The notes under the pieces are model-generated. The model made no database searches. It was not told where the DNA came from and saw only the letters and a program-made list of their open reading frames with translations. Below, one piece after another: positions 62,505 through 64,000 of a DNA stretch of 64,000 nucleotides (positions within the stretch are counted from its first letter, which is position 1; every line of letters starts with the position of its first letter). The stretch is from Brumimicrobium glaciale (lineage in GTDB: Bacteria > Bacteroidota > Bacteroidia > Flavobacteriales_D > Crocinitomicaceae): positions 1-64,000 of the forward strand of contig NZ_SETE01000007.1 in assembly GCF_004152935.1 (NCBI RefSeq), written 5' to 3'. The position numbers and the translations under genes were made by a program.

Positions 62505-63515
62505 TCAATTATCCAAGCTCCATTCAATAAAAGCATTCATTACATTTTTCCATTCTCCATTTTTATGATCTGGTTTTCCATCAACTATAGGAAAAAAGTT
62601 GTGCTCTAAACCTGAATAGCGTTTTATGAAATAATTCGTTTTGCCTTGTTCTATAAAATACAATGGAATCATATCTGTATTTGCACAGCTAATATCTTCC
62701 GAACCGTTGGCTATATAAACAGGGATTTCTAAGCTAGCTAATTCCTCAATTGTTGATTTTGAGAATGAGCGCCAAGAGGTTAAGTGCGGTCTAATTTTCA
62801 AAGAATCGTCATTAAGAACTCTCTTATAAAATTCATATTGAGAAGATTGTTTGGCATCGGCTTCTTCCCAAGTTATTTCTCCTTTTTCAGCTTGTGCACG
62901 AATTTTCCTAATAATTCCATCAATCCTTCTTTCATAACTATAAGCAAACAATCCTAAATGTGTAACGTCTTCATTCGCATCGGCAATTCCAACCGCCACT
63001 CTACTTCCTTGAGAATGTCCGCAAACTACTAATTTAGTAAAGTCAATAAAATCTTTAGTTTTCAAATAATCAATTACAACATTTGCTCTTCTCACATAAT
63101 TCTCGATATAGTCAGCTAATGAAAATTCCTCCGTTGGATTTTTGCTTCCCGAATTACCGATATAAAAATATTGCTCTGAAAGTTCTCCGTATTCGACTAT
63201 CATTGGAGTTTTAGGCATTGAAATCACAGCAACATGGTAGTGTTTCCTCATTTCTTCTAAATCAAAATTACCCAATGGCATAGGCACGATTCTATTATTC
63301 CCAACATCCATAAATAATGGCATTGGAGTAGAACCTTGACAAAATAACAGCAAAGGCTTTTGAGTATTTAGAACTGTATCTGCAATTACAAAATCAATTT
63401 GATCATTTTCTTCTTCGATGGTAAAAGAAATAAAACCTGTGTCTCCCACTCTATTTTGGGAATAAGAAAAATTAAAGAAAATGAGCAATACAAGCAGTGA
63501 TATTAGCTTTTTCAT
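62505..63515 (-). CDS. Secreted alpha/beta hydrolase
   Basis: A 336-residue protein. Start set at the ATG at 63515, giving the signal peptide MKKLISLLVLLIFFNFSYSQ; an upstream ATG would add 18 residues ahead of it. The alpha/beta hydrolase fold shows the nucleophile elbow VVCGHSQGSR, the acid Asp in NGSEDIS and the catalytic His in LEHNFFP. Substrate unknown. Confidence 0.85.
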   Translation of the reverse strand: MKKLISLLVLLIFFNFSYSQNRVGDTGFISFTIEEENDQIDFVIADTVLNTQKPLLLFCQGSTPMPLFMDVGNNRIVPMPLGNFDLEEMRKHYHVAVISMPKTPMIVEYGELSEQYFYIGNSGSKNPTEEFSLADYIENYVRRANVVIDYLKTKDFIDFTKLVVCGHSQGSRVAVGIADANEDVTHLGLFAYSYERRIDGIIRKIRAQAEKGEITWEEADAKQSSQYEFYKRVLNDDSLKIRPHLTSWRSFSKSTIEELASLEIPVYIANGSEDISCANTDMIPLYFIEQGKTNYFIKRYSGLEHNFFPIVDGKPDHKNGEWKNVMNAFIEWSLDN

Positions 63516-64000
63516 AGTGATTTTATATGTGATTTCTAAAAATAAGTTTTTTACATTTATAAATTTCATTTACTTAATTTTAGTTTCCCTATTAAGTGAA
63601 TTGATTGAACTATAATACCCAAATCAAAGTAGGATTTTCTTTAGCTAATGAGAAGAATGAGCTCAATTAGGAAATAGGAGAATCAAAATGATTCTGTGCT
63701 TTATGTATTGTTGAAATCGTTGCGGTTTATAAGGTGTAAACCAATTTTCTTATCAGAATAAAACGTTTTTCACTATCAATAGGAAGCGTTTAAGATTATT
63801 ATTGAATAGAATGTTAATAAACAGATTGAGAAGAAGAGTTTAGTGGATTTGTTTGATTGACAAGAAATTATGATTACTGAAAGGAATTATTTTAAAGTAA
63901 ATTCTTTGATGTTTTTAATTTCTAAAGATTTAAAAAGTCGTTTATTGAGGATATAAATAATGTTTTAAATTTGTGAAATCAAGATACTAGTGAAAAGTAA
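63516..64000. other. Right-edge intergenic region
   Basis: No gene with clear coding support; a 28-codon frame near the end is not persuasive. A plus-strand promoter-like pair lies at 63945-63973. Confidence 0.5.
63945..63973 (+). promoter_or_regulatory. Putative promoter reading out of the window
   Basis: TTG (63945-63947), 18 nt, TAAATTTG (63966-63973), a good match to the Bacteroidota consensus, pointing to a gene beyond the right edge. Confidence 0.5.

Noticed and set aside
1-64000. Mobile element or phage signature
   Set aside because: No transposase, integrase, terminal inverted repeats with target duplications, or att-like duplication at the tRNA genes was seen.

Overview
The window is about 64 kb of low-GC chromosome from a member of the Bacteroidota, most likely order Flavobacteriales and possibly a Crocinitomicaceae/Fluviicola-like organism. 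The evidence is: promoters of the Bacteroidota type (TTG, 17-23 bp, TAnnTTTG); type IX secretion cargo with type A and type B sorting domains plus a PorP/SprF protein; a fused ccoNO cbb3-oxidase gene; the block bamD-omega-coaBC-DUF4835-recN; and many Bacteroidota-restricted families (DUF4421, DUF2911, DUF6089, DUF4835). I see no phage, insertion sequence, CRISPR array or conjugative module. Most of it reads as ordinary chromosome.

Layout. 0.2-4.3 kb (minus): a three-gene overlapping set (small unknown protein, lone ABC ATPase, YihY/BrkB membrane protein), then a methyltransferase and a lipoprotein di-heme cytochrome c peroxidase. 4.4-6.8 kb: a DUF4421 outer-membrane protein, a decayed flavin oxidoreductase, a degenerate gap and a phosphopantetheinyl transferase. 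6.9-15.7 kb (minus): a secreted VWD-domain protein, pckA, and the operon bamD, rpoZ-like omega, coaBC, DUF4835, recN, DUF423. 16.1-20 kb (plus): secreted endonuclease I, a DUF1328 micro-protein, a 580-residue unknown protein and an FKBP isomerase. 20.2-27.3 kb (plus): the cbb3 oxidase operon ccoS, ccoNO, ccoQ-like, ccoP, ccoG, ccoH, a TauE/SafE-like metal membrane protein and a rhodanese, with an Fnr-like box upstream. 27.6-35.4 kb: DUF1573 lipoprotein, S41 protease, C40 hydrolase, YfhO-like giant membrane protein, MiaE-like hydroxylase. 35.6-43.4 kb: PKD/T9SS type B protein with its PorP/SprF partner, AcpH-like protein, MltF-like lytic transglycosylase, DUF2911 protein, AsmA/DUF748 protein. 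43.5-48.3 kb (plus): M1 peptidase, small membrane protein, sulfide:quinone oxidoreductase and 1-Cys peroxiredoxin. 48.4-49.4 kb: a tandem stem-loop repeat array followed by tRNA-Arg, tRNA-Pro and tRNA-Ser. 49.6-52.8 kb (minus): membrane protein, map, sucC, rpmH. 52.9-62.2 kb (plus): MsbA-like ABC exporter, DUF6089 barrel, pyrD, HMG-CoA lyase, and a tightly overlapping set (DUF2807 protein, two lipoproteins, a class I amidotransferase lacking its catalytic residues, an SpmA-SpmB-like fusion, a small membrane protein). A secreted alpha/beta hydrolase lies at the right end.

Most interesting points: (1) a three-copy array (48.48-48.82 kb) whose stem-loops carry compensatory base changes and end in T-runs, with an inverted homologous copy forming the tRNA-Arg terminator and trailer; (2) the same operator-like inverted repeat, at identical distance from the -7 box, upstream of both sulfide:quinone oxidoreductase and peroxiredoxin; (3) a class I glutamine amidotransferase homologue lacking both catalytic Cys and His inside an envelope-gene operon; (4) a CcoP with one heme domain at each end; (5) several promoters whose -7 box ends only 4-6 nt before the ATG, predicting leaderless mRNAs. 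All functional statements come from reading the sequence; no database search was run.
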